Under the pieces are notes generated by a model that saw only the letters and a list, made by a program, of their open reading frames with translations, had not been told where the DNA came from and ran no database searches. A DNA stretch of 64,000 bases from Phyllobacterium pellucidum (GTDB lineage: Bacteria; Pseudomonadota; Alphaproteobacteria; Rhizobiales; Rhizobiaceae): positions 124,001 through 188,000 of the forward strand of contig NZ_JABUMX010000004.1 in NCBI RefSeq assembly GCF_013327855.1. The letters are read 5' to 3'. The translations under genes and the position numbers were made by a program. This document shows positions 1 through 8,404 of this stretch, one piece after another. How positions within the stretch are numbered: the first letter of the stretch is position 1; each line of letters starts with the position of its first letter.

Positions 1-285
1 CTAGGAGAACTGATCTGGCATGGCCCACCGGAAGAACGTCAACCGAGTGTCATGGATCAGGCCGGTGATGGCGTCCATCAGATTGGAACCGCCCGAATGG
101 CACTAAGCCCAAAGGCCGGCATCGTCGATCGTAATTGTCGCGTATTCGGGGTCAGGAATCTGTATCTTGCCAGCAGCGCCGTGTTCCCCACTTCCGGGCA
201 AGCTAATCCGACTTTAAGCGCCATCACGTTGGCCGCTCGCTTGGCACACACGATAGCAACCGAAATAGCCACTCACCTGGTTTGA
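1..285 (+). CDS. GMC oxidoreductase, C-terminal part (cut by window edge)
   Basis: The open frame enters from base 1 and stops with TGA at 283-285. The visible end carries the GMC_oxred_C signature: HQIGTARMA, then GIVD-N-CRVFGVRNLYLASSAVFPT, then a GQANPTLSAITLAARLA-like Asn-Pro helix. In this flavoenzyme family (choline or glucose dehydrogenase-like) these segments hold the active-site His/Asn and FAD contacts. Substrate unknown. Decayed DNA lies immediately downstream, so the gene may itself be a truncated relic; the window cannot show this. A second, complete GMC enzyme lies at 9267-10859 on the other strand. Confidence 0.8.
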   Translation, partial: LGELIWHGPPEERQPSVMDQAGDGVHQIGTARMALSPKAGIVDRNCRVFGVRNLYLASSAVFPTSGQANPTLSAITLAARLAHTIATEIATHLV

Positions 286-824
286 GCGTGTGACGCACCG
301 GTTCGCGATTTCTGCGGAAGAGTTCTTGCAACTTGCCGCCCTCAAGAATGGCCGCGCGATTCGCGCTCGGCCGAGCTTGTGCGATTTCAATGACCACAAA
401 CAGGAACATTTGCCCAGGCGAATTGATGAGCACCGGAGCGAAAACCCGGGGCGCGGCCGCCGCCATCGTCAACGGTACAGTCCGCGATTTCGCCTAGGCC
501 TGCGCACTGGGCTAAGCGGCGGATGATCGCGACGATCAATCAATTGTTTCTGGGGCCGGTTTACTTGGAGAAGAGTGACGCGATACTCACAATGCAATCG
601 CGAACTGTTCATAGTCTCCATTCTCCAATGGATTCCAAATAGCGCCGCCCCCCTTCAACTTTGGGGCGTTTGATGTGCGGTGGCATGGCCTCAAACATTC
701 GACAATGATCCTGTGCATATGTGGGTTCGGGAGCAGATAGTCGATGTCTGCTCAGATTTAGCTTGCGGCCTTGGAGACTAACAAAGGGCGATCGAATGTC
801 CGCAAAGTTGCGCGTGGTGATCCG
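286..824. other. non-coding or decayed stretch
   Basis: About 540 bases between the GMC fragment and the recombinase remnant. Several short open frames exist on both strands (for example 290-526 + and 609-953 -), but none has a recognisable motif, a ribosome binding site or sensible composition. I see no tRNA, terminator or clear repeat. It is most simply read as eroded accessory DNA. Confidence 0.5.
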
Positions 825-1549
825 GTTGGCGGCTGTATAGCCGGAGAGGTGCTGGTAGTGGTACGGCTTGATCGCTTGGCGCGATCCGTCAGCCATCTGC
901 TGCAAGTTATCGAACAGCTGGAAGCCAAGGGCGCGCATTTCCGCTCGTTGCACGATCCGATCGATACCTCCACGCCGCAGGGCATGTTTTCGCTGCAGGA
1001 ATTGGGTGCCGTTGCCCAGCTCAAGCGTGCCCTGATTTCCGAGCGCACCAAGGTGGGCATTAAAGCGGCAAAGGCCCGCGGCAAGGTCCCTGGCAATCTG
1101 GCTTGCGTGCGCGACTGCCGGAAGCCATTGCGAAGGTGTCGAGAGCGCGACAGCGAACTTATCTAGCGGATCTCACCACTACCATGACATCCTGGTTGCC
1201 CATCGCGTAACGAATGAGGCCGGAGTCCATGGGAAGACGTAACGCGCAGCCTCAACCGTGAAAACGGCCAGAATTGGTCGGTCGATCGCCTGCACCGGTC
1301 GGTAAGGCGGTTGGTCAGCAAAGGACTGGCTGATCCACGATCCTCCCTTCCCCTCGCCGCTTGCCGGAAGACCGGCTTATGATGCTGATCACAGGCATTG
1401 CCAATGCAAAGCCCGACCTGAAACTTCGCGACATCGCCGCACAGCGAAGGTATGCACGAGCGCACGTCACGCGTTTCGTCGCGCTGGGTCGCCTCCTCGG
1501 TCAAGCACCTGCTGACCGGGCGCGAAAGCTCGGGCTCGTCCGCGTATAG
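825..1549 (+). pseudogene. serine site-specific recombinase remnant, multiply frameshifted
   Basis: Pieces of one serine recombinase (resolvase/invertase type) are spread over changing frames. Segment 1 (825-1097) reads VVVRLDRLARS, then IDTSTPQGMFSLQ and ISERTKVGIKAAKARGKVPGN, the end of the catalytic domain and the long helix. Segment 2 (about 1100-1207) continues as GLRARLPEAIAKVSRARQ and meets TAA at 1208. Segment 3 (1230-1379) reads WEDVTRSLNRENGQNW and RRLVSKGLADP. Segment 4 (from about 1361) reads PEDRLMMLITGIA and LRDIAAQ. Segment 5 (from 1449) reads MHERTSR and RWVASSVKHLL. The last segment returns to the earlier frame as ARKLGLVRV and stops at 1547. The N-terminal part with the nucleophilic serine is not found. 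At least four frame changes make it non-functional. Confidence 0.85.
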
Positions 1550-1570
1550 TGGTCTTCACGCGCTCATCCT

Positions 1571-2150
1571 TCACGTCGCCGCCACCAGTTGCGGGCGCAC
1601 GCCGTTGGCTTTGAGGGCTGCTATCAGCATCGGTCCTACGGTAAACTCCCCTGCCCTCGCCTTTTCGGTCAGGACGCGCAGATAGCCCCCAGCTGAGTTG
1701 ATGGCTTGTGCCCGCTCGAGGATGCAGGCAATGACAACGGCGGTGTTTTCCTGGCCAAACACACTCCTCATAAGCCGAGGGCAAAATACCAAGGTAGCCC
1801 CGCACCTGTGCGGCCGTCGCTATCGGCTCCCGCCAGGTACCAATACCGCTTGGCGCATAGTCGGCGATCTCCGGACGGGCCTTCATCACCAGGCCTAACG
1901 GATAGGTCCTTGTCGCATCCTCTGCCCTTGGTTGGTTGGGTCGAGATTTTGCCCCTTGGCTGTTTTTGAAGCGAGTTCAATATCAGATGAAGAGTCGTTG
2001 TTTGAATTCTGTTGCTGCGGCTCAGATTGATACTCGTTGGCGCTCGGAATCTTTTCATTTACATGACTTTCCAACAGTATAGCCACTACCTGGCTGAGTC
2101 GGTTGAAAAGGCGGCGGCAGAACCTGCGCAAACGCCGGATGCCGTAGCAA
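1571..2150 (-). pseudogene. repC: repC plasmid replication initiator remnant (C-terminal half)
   Basis: The minus strand carries three blocks in RepC order. The first (about 2150-1895) reads RLFNRLSQVVAILLES, then NEKIPSANEYQSEPQQQNS, a Gln/Asn-rich linker. The second (1889 to about 1780) reads KARPEIADYAPSGIGTWRE, then QVRGYLGI-PSAYEE. The third (about 1770-1571) reads ENTAVVIACILERA, INSAGGYLRVLTEKARAGEF and GPMLIAALKANG. These are the typical C-terminal motifs of RepC from repABC replicons of Rhizobiales. Two frame shifts separate the blocks, and the N-terminal DNA-binding half, repA and repB are not in the window. It is dead but shows plasmid ancestry. I identified it from remembered family motifs, not an alignment. 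Confidence 0.8.
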
Positions 2151-2337
2151 AAGAGACTTGCGAAGTTGCGATGGTCTGCGTAGAAGTGGGTTCGACATCA
2201 AGAGTTGGGTTGACGCCCAACGCCAACCTGCGCTCCGGGCAAGGTGGTACTTCCGTCAGGGAGGATGTGGCCGAACCGGCAATTATACGGATTTAGCTAC
2301 CGGCGTCTGTCCAGCGAACCAACAGGAACGCGCGATA

Positions 2338-3276
2338 ATGCCGATAAAGATCCCCGACGATTTGCCCGCACGCCGCCAGCTCGAAGCCGAAGGCGTCAAT
2401 ATCATGCGCGAACGGGACGCGGTGCGTCAGGACATAAGGCCGCTGCGGATAGGATTGCTCAATCTGATGCCCAACAAGATCAGCACGGAAACGCAGATCG
2501 CAAGGCTGGTCGGCGCAACGCCGCTGCAGATCGAACTCACCCTCGTTAGGATAACCAATTACGTGGCGCGCAACACGCCGGTGACGCACATGGCATCATT
2601 CTACCGTGCCTGGGAGCAAGTCCGTGCCGAGCGGTTTGACGGATTTATAATTACCGGCGCGCCGGTCGAGCATCTAGCCTTCGAAGACGTGCAATATTGG
2701 GATGAACTCCGCCACATTCTCGATTGGACGCAGTCGCATGTCCATCACTGCCTGACTATCTGCTGGGCAGCCCAAGCTGCGCTTTGGCATTTTCACGGCA
2801 TCCCGAAGCACGACCTGTCGGCAAAGGCTTTCGGCATCTTCAACCACGGCAACCTCGCGCCCGCTTCGCCATATTTGCGCGGTTTCTCCGATGACGTGCT
2901 TATGCCGGTATCGCGATGGACGGAGGTTCGGCGCGACGACATCCCACAGGGGCGCGGCATAAACGTGCTGCTTGAGGGGGAGGAGACGGGGCTAGGTCTG
3001 GTCGATGATCCTTCATGCCGGTCGCTCCACATGTTCAACCACCTCGAATATGACACGAACTCACTTGGCGACGAGTATTTCCGCGATCTCGCAAACGCAC
3101 CTTCAATGCCGCTGCCTCGCAATTACTTTCCCGATGACGATTCGTCATGTAGGCCGGCGAACCGGTGGCGCAGCGCTGCCCATCTCCTTTTCGGCAATTG
3201 GATCAATGAGATCTATCAAACCACGCCTTTCAACGTGAACGACATAGGCATGATACCGCGACAGCTGGTAGGTTAA
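2338..3276 (+). CDS. metA: homoserine O-acyltransferase MetA (probably acetyl-CoA-using)
   Basis: Activates the hydroxyl of L-homoserine by acylation, the first committed step of methionine synthesis, in the cytoplasm. The ATG at 2338 has AGGAA about 8 bases upstream and gives 312 residues, the normal MetA length; the longer open frame upstream is spurious. The acyl-enzyme nucleophile is Cys142 (LTICWAAQ) and the His235/Glu237 pair lies in HMFNHLEYD, the same numbers as in E. coli MetA. Residue 111 is Glu (TGAPVEHLAF). Work on the family links Glu here to acetyl-CoA and Gly to succinyl-CoA, so O-acetyl-L-homoserine is the likelier product. The gene stands alone between the repC relic and a long empty stretch. 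I found no convincing SAM riboswitch upstream. Confidence 0.93.
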   Translation: MPIKIPDDLPARRQLEAEGVNIMRERDAVRQDIRPLRIGLLNLMPNKISTETQIARLVGATPLQIELTLVRITNYVARNTPVTHMASFYRAWEQVRAERFDGFIITGAPVEHLAFEDVQYWDELRHILDWTQSHVHHCLTICWAAQAALWHFHGIPKHDLSAKAFGIFNHGNLAPASPYLRGFSDDVLMPVSRWTEVRRDDIPQGRGINVLLEGEETGLGLVDDPSCRSLHMFNHLEYDTNSLGDEYFRDLANAPSMPLPRNYFPDDDSSCRPANRWRSAAHLLFGNWINEIYQTTPFNVNDIGMIPRQLVG

Positions 3277-4029
3277 CGCGATAAGGAATGTCGCTGATTT
3301 ACGCGCGGATTCTTTGACGTATGTAAATGAAATAGAAGCTTATTGGTATTTAGCTTCCGTTCGACCTTGACCCGATTACCCAGTCCCGCCTGATCTGAAT
3401 CGGAATCCAGGTAGTATGGATGCTACGCGGGATGGCATAAGCAGAGACCTAGAGTTTGCGCGCTTTAAGTCGAGTGCGAGTCGTTGATTTCCAATCACAT
3501 CACCTCACCTCTCAATAGAGTGTGAGCAATGGAAATCCCGCACGCCCTCCCCCACTTCCGTGTCGGATCTATGCCAATGACTGGGAGCGACATCCCGGAA
3601 GTCGGTTGGAAATTGGATAGAGCGTGTCCAGGTTTGGTCCGTGCGGCTGCCACTTTATTGCAGCCATCGCGCGGTTCCCGGATAGTTTAGCTCATCAAGA
3701 CTGCCGTCACCACACGCGACGCGAAGTCGGTATCGCAACCTGCGTTGAATACGAGCGGGTACTTGACTAGCTCCAACTTAGGGACATCTCAGCAAGCGTG
3801 GTCTCTGACGCCAAGCGTTTATTGTCGATCTCCCCGTTATCCACTTCCCCCGCCGGGGTGATTGTTGATTGGAGGTGGATCTGTACCATCAGGCTGTGCA
3901 AGGCAGAGTCCACCTCCCGACCTTGTGACCCCGAGGGCGCCGCTGGCCTCTTTGCCCGCCAGCGGCGCTCCCCGTGTTTTCCATGCACCGTACTATCTTG
4001 CTCGAGCGCCGTGTGGCGCCCTAACTTGT
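3277..4029. other. long intergenic stretch without recognisable gene
   Basis: About 750 bases between metA and the AraC-type gene. Short frames on both strands (such as 3767-4033 - and 3798-4163 +) show no family motif or ribosome binding site. A weak resemblance to the tail of IS66-type transposases around 3795-3850 (minus) is too short to rely on. I see no tRNA, clear inverted repeats or terminator. With the two pseudogenes to the left this looks like a graveyard of transferred DNA. Confidence 0.5.
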
Positions 4030-4479
4030 TCAATCCGCCTCAGCCGCATCAACAGGGCGATAAAGGCGAATATCCTGCGAAGGTGTGCAGGCAAATGTCT
4101 CACGGTAAAGCTTCGAGAACCGGCCTGGGTTGGCAAAGTGAAAGCGGGCGGCGAGCTCCCTGACCGACATTGCGTCCCCATTCTCGATGATCTTTCGAGC
4201 TGCTTCGATACGGCAATCCAGCAGCACCTTTATGGGCGTTACCCCCTTCAGCCTGCGAAACAGGCGTTGCAATGACCGGGTGTTCACCCCGGCCGCGCTG
4301 GCGATATCGGAAAGATTGATAGGCTGAAGAAGGTTGTTGCGAATGAAGTCCTCCGCGGCAGCGAACTGCTGCGTAGGACTTTTGGCCGGGACCGCGCTTG
4401 CGCTCGTAGGCGCCGGTTCATCCATTTGGCCTGAATGGGAGGGCGCGGAACCAAAGAGCAGGGCCGTGTCATCTATCAT
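4030..4479 (-). CDS. AraC-family regulator, DNA-binding domain only
   Basis: 149 residues. After about 40 residues of Ala/Pro/Ser-rich sequence comes a complete AraC-type double helix-turn-helix: INLSDIASAAGVNTRSLQRLFRR (first HTH), VLLDCRIEAARKIIENG (linker helix), then VRELAARFHFANPGRFSKLYR (second HTH). Full-length family members have an effector domain of about 150 or more residues in front; here it is absent, so this is either a stand-alone MarA/SoxS-sized regulator or a truncated gene. It is divergent from the L,D-transpeptidase gene, and the region between them holds two identical palindromes. What it controls is unknown. Confidence 0.75.
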   Translation of the reverse strand: MIDDTALLFGSAPSHSGQMDEPAPTSASAVPAKSPTQQFAAAEDFIRNNLLQPINLSDIASAAGVNTRSLQRLFRRLKGVTPIKVLLDCRIEAARKIIENGDAMSVRELAARFHFANPGRFSKLYRETFACTPSQDIRLYRPVDAAEAD

Positions 4480-4634
4480 TCTTGATAACTCTTATTGAGT
4501 GTTGAAATTCGAAGTTCGGTGAAGGTACAACCAGATGTTGAAAAGGAATTAAGTAAAACGAGTGATTGTGCAAACCTTAAATCAGCCGAGCAAATTTCAA
4601 AATTCGACCTTAGATCTATACCGGAACGTACTGG

Positions 4635-4650
4635 GTTGACAGCTGTCAAC
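4635..4650. promoter_or_regulatory. perfect 16-bp palindrome, copy 1
   Basis: GTTGACAGCTGTCAAC, a perfect dyad, lies in the 307-bp region between the divergent AraC-type (-) and L,D-transpeptidase (+) genes. An identical copy sits 37 bp downstream, centre to centre, or about 3.5 helical turns. Two exact copies strongly suggest the operator of a dimeric repressor or activator. The binding protein is not identifiable from the sequence. Confidence 0.65.
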
Positions 4651-4671
4651 GCCGCTCCTCGGTGACATCAT

Positions 4672-4687
4672 GTTGACAGCTGTCAAC
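4672..4687. promoter_or_regulatory. perfect 16-bp palindrome, copy 2
   Basis: Second exact copy of GTTGACAGCTGTCAAC, ending 100 bases before the start of the L,D-transpeptidase gene. The rest of this intergenic region (4480-4786) is AT-rich around 4540-4620 and could hold promoters for both divergent genes. Confidence 0.65.
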
Positions 4688-4786
4688 TGACGCTCACGTT
4701 AAGTGACCCTATCGACTTCACTATTTGTAAACCACATTTCCATACAGTCAGAGCTTATATGCACCGGCTTGTAAGCGAGTACTGCA

Positions 4787-5527
4787 GTGTCCCAGAGCAA
4801 CGACGCATTCACAACCGAGATTAAACCGCACTCTGTTTCCAGGCGCCAAATTCTGATTGGCGTCGGCTCACTTGCATTGGCGGGTGTAGGGGGCTGCACC
4901 CAAACGACTTTTGAGCTGCCCGAAATGAATATCGACCCGCTCCCCACGAGCGGTATCCGCCCGCAAATCAGCGTCGACAAATCCGTGACCGCACCCGACG
5001 TCATGTATGCGGCGGTGCAGGAAGGAACTTACTCACTTCCGGCTGTTCCCTATCAGAAAATTCCGGCGCAGTTTCGTCGCCAGATTGTTGTCGACCCGAC
5101 AGGCGAGCAACCCGGCACGATCGTCGTCCGGCTGCAGGAGCGCTACCTTTATCTGGTTCAGCCAGGTGGTGACGCCATCCGCTACGGAGTCGGCATTGGC
5201 AAGGCCGGCTTCTTGTGGAGCGGTCGCGCCAACATTCAATACAAGAAGGAGTGGCCGCGGTGGACGCCGCCACGCGAAATGATCGGCCGCAAACCCGAAC
5301 TTGCGAAATACGAAAATGGCATGGAGCCCGGTCCGCAGAATCCGCTGGGCGCCCGCGCACTCTACATCTACAAGGATGGCGTCGATACCGGATACCGCAT
5401 CCACGGCTCGCCGGAATGGTGGTCCATTGGACAGTCGATGTCCTCTGGCTGTGTCCGCCTTATCAACCAGGACATCATCGATCTTTATAATCGTGTCCCT
5501 GGAAAAGCGACGGTCGTGGTTGGCTAA
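4787..5527 (+). CDS. L,D-transpeptidase (YkuD domain), exported
   Basis: Cross-links peptidoglycan through 3-3 peptide bonds, or attaches proteins to it, outside the cytoplasmic membrane. 246 residues. The N-terminus has SRRQILIG (Tat-like twin Arg) and a hydrophobic run ending VGGC (Cys37), so a lipoprotein or Tat-exported form is likely. The YkuD catalytic block is HGSP (His206) followed by SSGCVRL, nucleophile Cys222. Short Pro-rich linker before the domain. The start is GTG at 4787; later Met codons would remove the signal sequence, which supports it, although the ribosome binding site is weak. This kind of protein occurs in many copies in Rhizobiales. The twin palindromes lie upstream. 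Confidence 0.9.
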   Translation: MSQSNDAFTTEIKPHSVSRRQILIGVGSLALAGVGGCTQTTFELPEMNIDPLPTSGIRPQISVDKSVTAPDVMYAAVQEGTYSLPAVPYQKIPAQFRRQIVVDPTGEQPGTIVVRLQERYLYLVQPGGDAIRYGVGIGKAGFLWSGRANIQYKKEWPRWTPPREMIGRKPELAKYENGMEPGPQNPLGARALYIYKDGVDTGYRIHGSPEWWSIGQSMSSGCVRLINQDIIDLYNRVPGKATVVVG

Positions 5528-5654
5528 CGTCGCCAAAGCGTCTAGACTTGGCATTAGACCAGCTCGTTGATTCACTCTCTTCAACATTACCGAATCGGCA
5601 ACGCGCGGCTGGAAGCGAATGTGCATATAGCTTCCGCTTAACCTTTCGTTTACC

Positions 5655-6857
5655 ATGTTTTCAATGGTTTACGATTCGGATGATTTTTCACCCTGGGATT
5701 TGCTTGCTCCGCTCGTTGCCGCAGAGGACGCTCTCGCGCGCCTCGACGACCGGCTTGGGCGAAAAGGGGACCTTGGCGAGCCGAGCGGCCGCCGCACGCG
5801 GGAAGGGCTGCTGCGGGAAAACGAAGGCTGGATAACCCGCTCTCACTTTATCGAAGCATGCAATGCCTTATGGCTCGCTGGTGAACTCGTCCACACCGAG
5901 GACCTCGTGCTTCACGATGCCCGGATGGATATTCGCACCCCAACCCACGAGTTGACCAAGGCACACGCGATCCTGCGTTGCCGGCGTCAGGTCGCGGGCA
6001 ACGCCACCGGCTGGGCCCTTAGCGCAAAAGGCATTGCCGCGCTGCGTGGACGCACACTTAGCGAAGCCCCGCTCACCCCCATTGTTCCAGTTCATCGCCC
6101 GGAGCCGGTTACAGAAATTGCGAAAACCGAAGCCGAGAATGAATTCGAGGACGGCCTGGCCCGCCTCGATACATTGCTGGACCGCACGACGCGGCTTCTC
6201 GCAGAGCCCGGAAATTCCGCTTTTCCGAATCCTCCCTCCAGGCAGGGGACAGAACCGCCTCCCTCGGCGGTGACCCCGGACGGCGACCCACTCGTTTATG
6301 ACCCCGATTGGGATGAAGATGCGCGACTGGATCGTTGGCTCAAGGTGTATGAACGTTCGCATGGCCTGCCGCCACTGCTTGCGGCTGCTGTGACCTGGGA
6401 TGCGTGGGAACAGATCGAGCCGTTACAGCACCAGCACTGGCTTGGTCCCATGCTCGTTGCCGCCATGTTGCGCGAGCGCGGCAAGACAAAATCGCACATG
6501 GCCGCCTTGAATGCGGGTCTGCGTTCCGTCCCGCGCGAGCGGCGCCGCTCGCGCGACCGCACAACGCGCCTGCTCGCGTTTCTGGAGGCAGTCCAGACCT
6601 CCTCAACGACCGGTCTCAAGGATGTCGAACGGCTTGGACTTGCCCGCATGCAGATGGAGCGCAAACTGAAAGACCGGCGCTCCACCTCCAGCCTCCCGGG
6701 GATGATCGATCTTGTACTTTCACTCCCTATGGTTTCGACGGCTTTGATTGCCAAGGAACTCAAGCTGTCCCAGCGCGGCGCCCTCAATCTCATCGCGGAA
6801 CTTGGCGTGCGCGAGATGACCGGCCGCGGGCGCTACCGCGCATGGGGACTCATCTAG
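5655..6857 (+). CDS. RHE_PE00001-type protein (DUF1612/HTH-like), plasmid-associated family
   Basis: 400 residues, soluble. The N-terminus (LAPLVAAEDALARLDDRL, then WITRSHFIEACNALWLAGELVHTEDLVLHD and MDIRTPTHELTKAHAILR) is characteristic of proteins annotated RHE_PE00001-like, common on rhizobial plasmids. The middle is low-complexity and acidic, followed by a conserved part (HWLGPMLVAAMLRERGK, SHMAALNAGLRSVPRERRRS). The last 60 residues look like a winged helix-turn-helix (VSTALIAKELKLSQRGALNLIAELG). The DNA-binding role is inferred from that segment; the biological function is not known to me. ATG at 5655 or 5664 are equally possible starts. Its presence fits the repC remnant nearby. Confidence 0.7.
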   Translation: MFSMVYDSDDFSPWDLLAPLVAAEDALARLDDRLGRKGDLGEPSGRRTREGLLRENEGWITRSHFIEACNALWLAGELVHTEDLVLHDARMDIRTPTHELTKAHAILRCRRQVAGNATGWALSAKGIAALRGRTLSEAPLTPIVPVHRPEPVTEIAKTEAENEFEDGLARLDTLLDRTTRLLAEPGNSAFPNPPSRQGTEPPPSAVTPDGDPLVYDPDWDEDARLDRWLKVYERSHGLPPLLAAAVTWDAWEQIEPLQHQHWLGPMLVAAMLRERGKTKSHMAALNAGLRSVPRERRRSRDRTTRLLAFLEAVQTSSTTGLKDVERLGLARMQMERKLKDRRSTSSLPGMIDLVLSLPMVSTALIAKELKLSQRGALNLIAELGVREMTGRGRYRAWGLI

Positions 6858-6883
6858 CGCGCGAATATTCCCCAGAATATAGT

Positions 6884-6898
6884 TGATTATTTTTCTCA
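6884..6898 (+). promoter_or_regulatory. iron-responsive operator-like box (TGA-N9-TCA)
   Basis: TGATTATTTTTCTCA matches TGA-N9-TCA, the consensus described for RirA-regulated iron genes in Rhizobiales. It lies 43 bases before the exbB start codon in an AT-rich promoter-like stretch, where iron control would be expected. The motif is short, so chance occurrence is possible. Confidence 0.55.
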
Positions 6899-6941
6899 TA
6901 AATAATAAGCCGCTCTCTACTTACAGTTGAAGGAACGGCTG

Positions 6942-7940
6942 ATGAAGCAGACACAGGCCGAAAAAGTCTCGAAGGCATGTTTTTTGAAATGGTTGCCGGT
7001 TGGTCCATTGTTTGCCACGCTCGTATTCGCGGCTACCGTTTGCGGAACGGCACACGGACAGGAAACGGTAACCCCTCCCGAGCCCAACTTAGCGCAGCAA
7101 TCGGCGCCCGCCCCGGAAACCACAAAGCCTGCTCCAACCACGCCTCTACCAACCATATCACCTGCGCCTTCAGGCGCGGTTCTGCCGATGGATGCGCCGG
7201 CTCCAACCCCGCAGGCCACGCTGCGGAATTTGCCGCACAATCTCTCACCATGGGGCATGTTCATGGCGGCCGACTGGGTCGTCAAAGGTGTGATGATCGG
7301 GCTTGGCTTTGCTTCACTCGTCACCTGGACCATATGGCTCGCTAAGACACTCGAACTTGCAGGCGCGCGTCTTCGCGCTCACCGCGCACTCCAGATCATT
7401 AACAGCGCAGCTACATTGAGCGACGCGGAAAAAGAGCTTGAGGGGAGGGGAGGGCCCGGGGCTGCTCTCGTCAATGCCGCTCGCCAGGAAGTCCGCCTGT
7501 CCGCAGATGCGAGAGAACATGCCGGCGCCGACGGTCTGAAGGAACGCGTTGCCTCGCGCCTTGCCCGTATCGAGGTGCAGGCCGGCCGGCGCATGAGCCG
7601 GGGCACTGGCGTTCTCGCCACGATCGGTTCGACTGCGCCCTTCGTCGGCCTGTTCGGGACGGTCTGGGGCATCATGAATTCTTTCATCGGCATCTCGGAA
7701 TCGCAGACAACCAACCTTGCGATCGTGGCTCCGGGCATTGCTGAAGCGCTGCTGGCAACTGCGATCGGCCTTGTCGCCGCCATTCCGGCGGTTGTGATCT
7801 ATAATGTGTTTGCGCGATCGATCACCGGTTACCGCCAATTGATTGCCGATGCATCGGCAGGAGTCGAACGTCTCGTCAGCCGCGACGCCGATTATGCGCT
7901 CGTTCCACAAACATCAAAGCGCGCCGCAGCGGCAGAATAG
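6942..7940 (+). CDS. exbB: TonB-system proton channel protein ExbB
   Basis: With ExbD forms the proton-driven motor in the cytoplasmic membrane that energises TonB. ATG at 6942 has AAGGAA seven bases upstream, giving 332 residues. Order: signal-like hydrophobic segment (about 20-38), a periplasmic Pro/Ala/Thr-rich stretch to about 95, then the MotA/TolQ/ExbB core with three membrane helices (around 105-130, 220-245 and 265-290). ATIGSTAPFVGLFGTVWGIM and AIGLVAAIPAVVIYN are the family blocks. The long Pro-rich leader is typical of rhizobial/Brucella ExbB. First gene of exbB-exbD-tonB; exbD begins 11 bases later. No TonB-dependent receptor gene lies in the window. Confidence 0.95.
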   Translation: MKQTQAEKVSKACFLKWLPVGPLFATLVFAATVCGTAHGQETVTPPEPNLAQQSAPAPETTKPAPTTPLPTISPAPSGAVLPMDAPAPTPQATLRNLPHNLSPWGMFMAADWVVKGVMIGLGFASLVTWTIWLAKTLELAGARLRAHRALQIINSAATLSDAEKELEGRGGPGAALVNAARQEVRLSADAREHAGADGLKERVASRLARIEVQAGRRMSRGTGVLATIGSTAPFVGLFGTVWGIMNSFIGISESQTTNLAIVAPGIAEALLATAIGLVAAIPAVVIYNVFARSITGYRQLIADASAGVERLVSRDADYALVPQTSKRAAAAE

Positions 7941-7951
7941 GCGGCACGACC

Positions 7952-8404
7952 ATGGCAGGCGGCATCCGGCACAACGTCTCCGACGACGAACTTCAGGAAA
8001 ACCACGAAATCAACGTGACGCCATTCATCGACGTCATGCTGGTGCTCCTGATCATCTTCATGGTCGCGGCGCCCCTCGCGACAGTAGACATCAATGTCGA
8101 CCTGCCGGCCTCGACGGCGACGCCGGCGCCTCGTCCAGACCAGCCGGTCTATCTGACTTTGAAGGACGATAAATCCATAGCCATCGGCAACGACACGATG
8201 ACGCGTGACTCCCTCGGCCAGTTCCTCGACCAGAAGACGACAGGCAACAAGGAGACTCGAATCTTCCTGCGCGCCGATAAGGCGGTCGACTACGGTTCAC
8301 TCATGGACCTGATGAACGCGCTGCGGGACCATGGTTACCTCAAGATTGCGTTGGTGGGACTTGAAAGCGCACCTCTGGCTCCCAAAGGTGAAAGCGCACA
8401 GTGA
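7952..8404 (+). CDS. exbD: TonB-system protein ExbD
   Basis: 150 residues, a single-span inner-membrane partner of ExbB. The N-terminal EINVTPFIDVMLVLLIIFMVAAPL block contains the membrane helix and the conserved Asp (FIDV) needed for proton use. The periplasmic domain ends in the typical HGYLKIALVGLE segment. It starts 11 bases after exbB, and its stop codon overlaps the tonB start by one base, so the three genes are translated as a unit. Confidence 0.95.
   Translation: MAGGIRHNVSDDELQENHEINVTPFIDVMLVLLIIFMVAAPLATVDINVDLPASTATPAPRPDQPVYLTLKDDKSIAIGNDTMTRDSLGQFLDQKTTGNKETRIFLRADKAVDYGSLMDLMNALRDHGYLKIALVGLESAPLAPKGESAQ

Noticed and set aside
2140..2337. Possible SAM-II riboswitch before metA
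   Set aside because: Rhizobial methionine genes often carry one, and a GCTA lies near 2297, but the conserved GTGATTT and GCTTGCAGCCACGT segments are absent; I cannot fold it into the known pseudoknot.
3767..4033. Possible IS66-type transposase tail (minus)
   Set aside because: Only a few residues (VDNGEIDN) resemble the family end, with no further match or terminal repeats.
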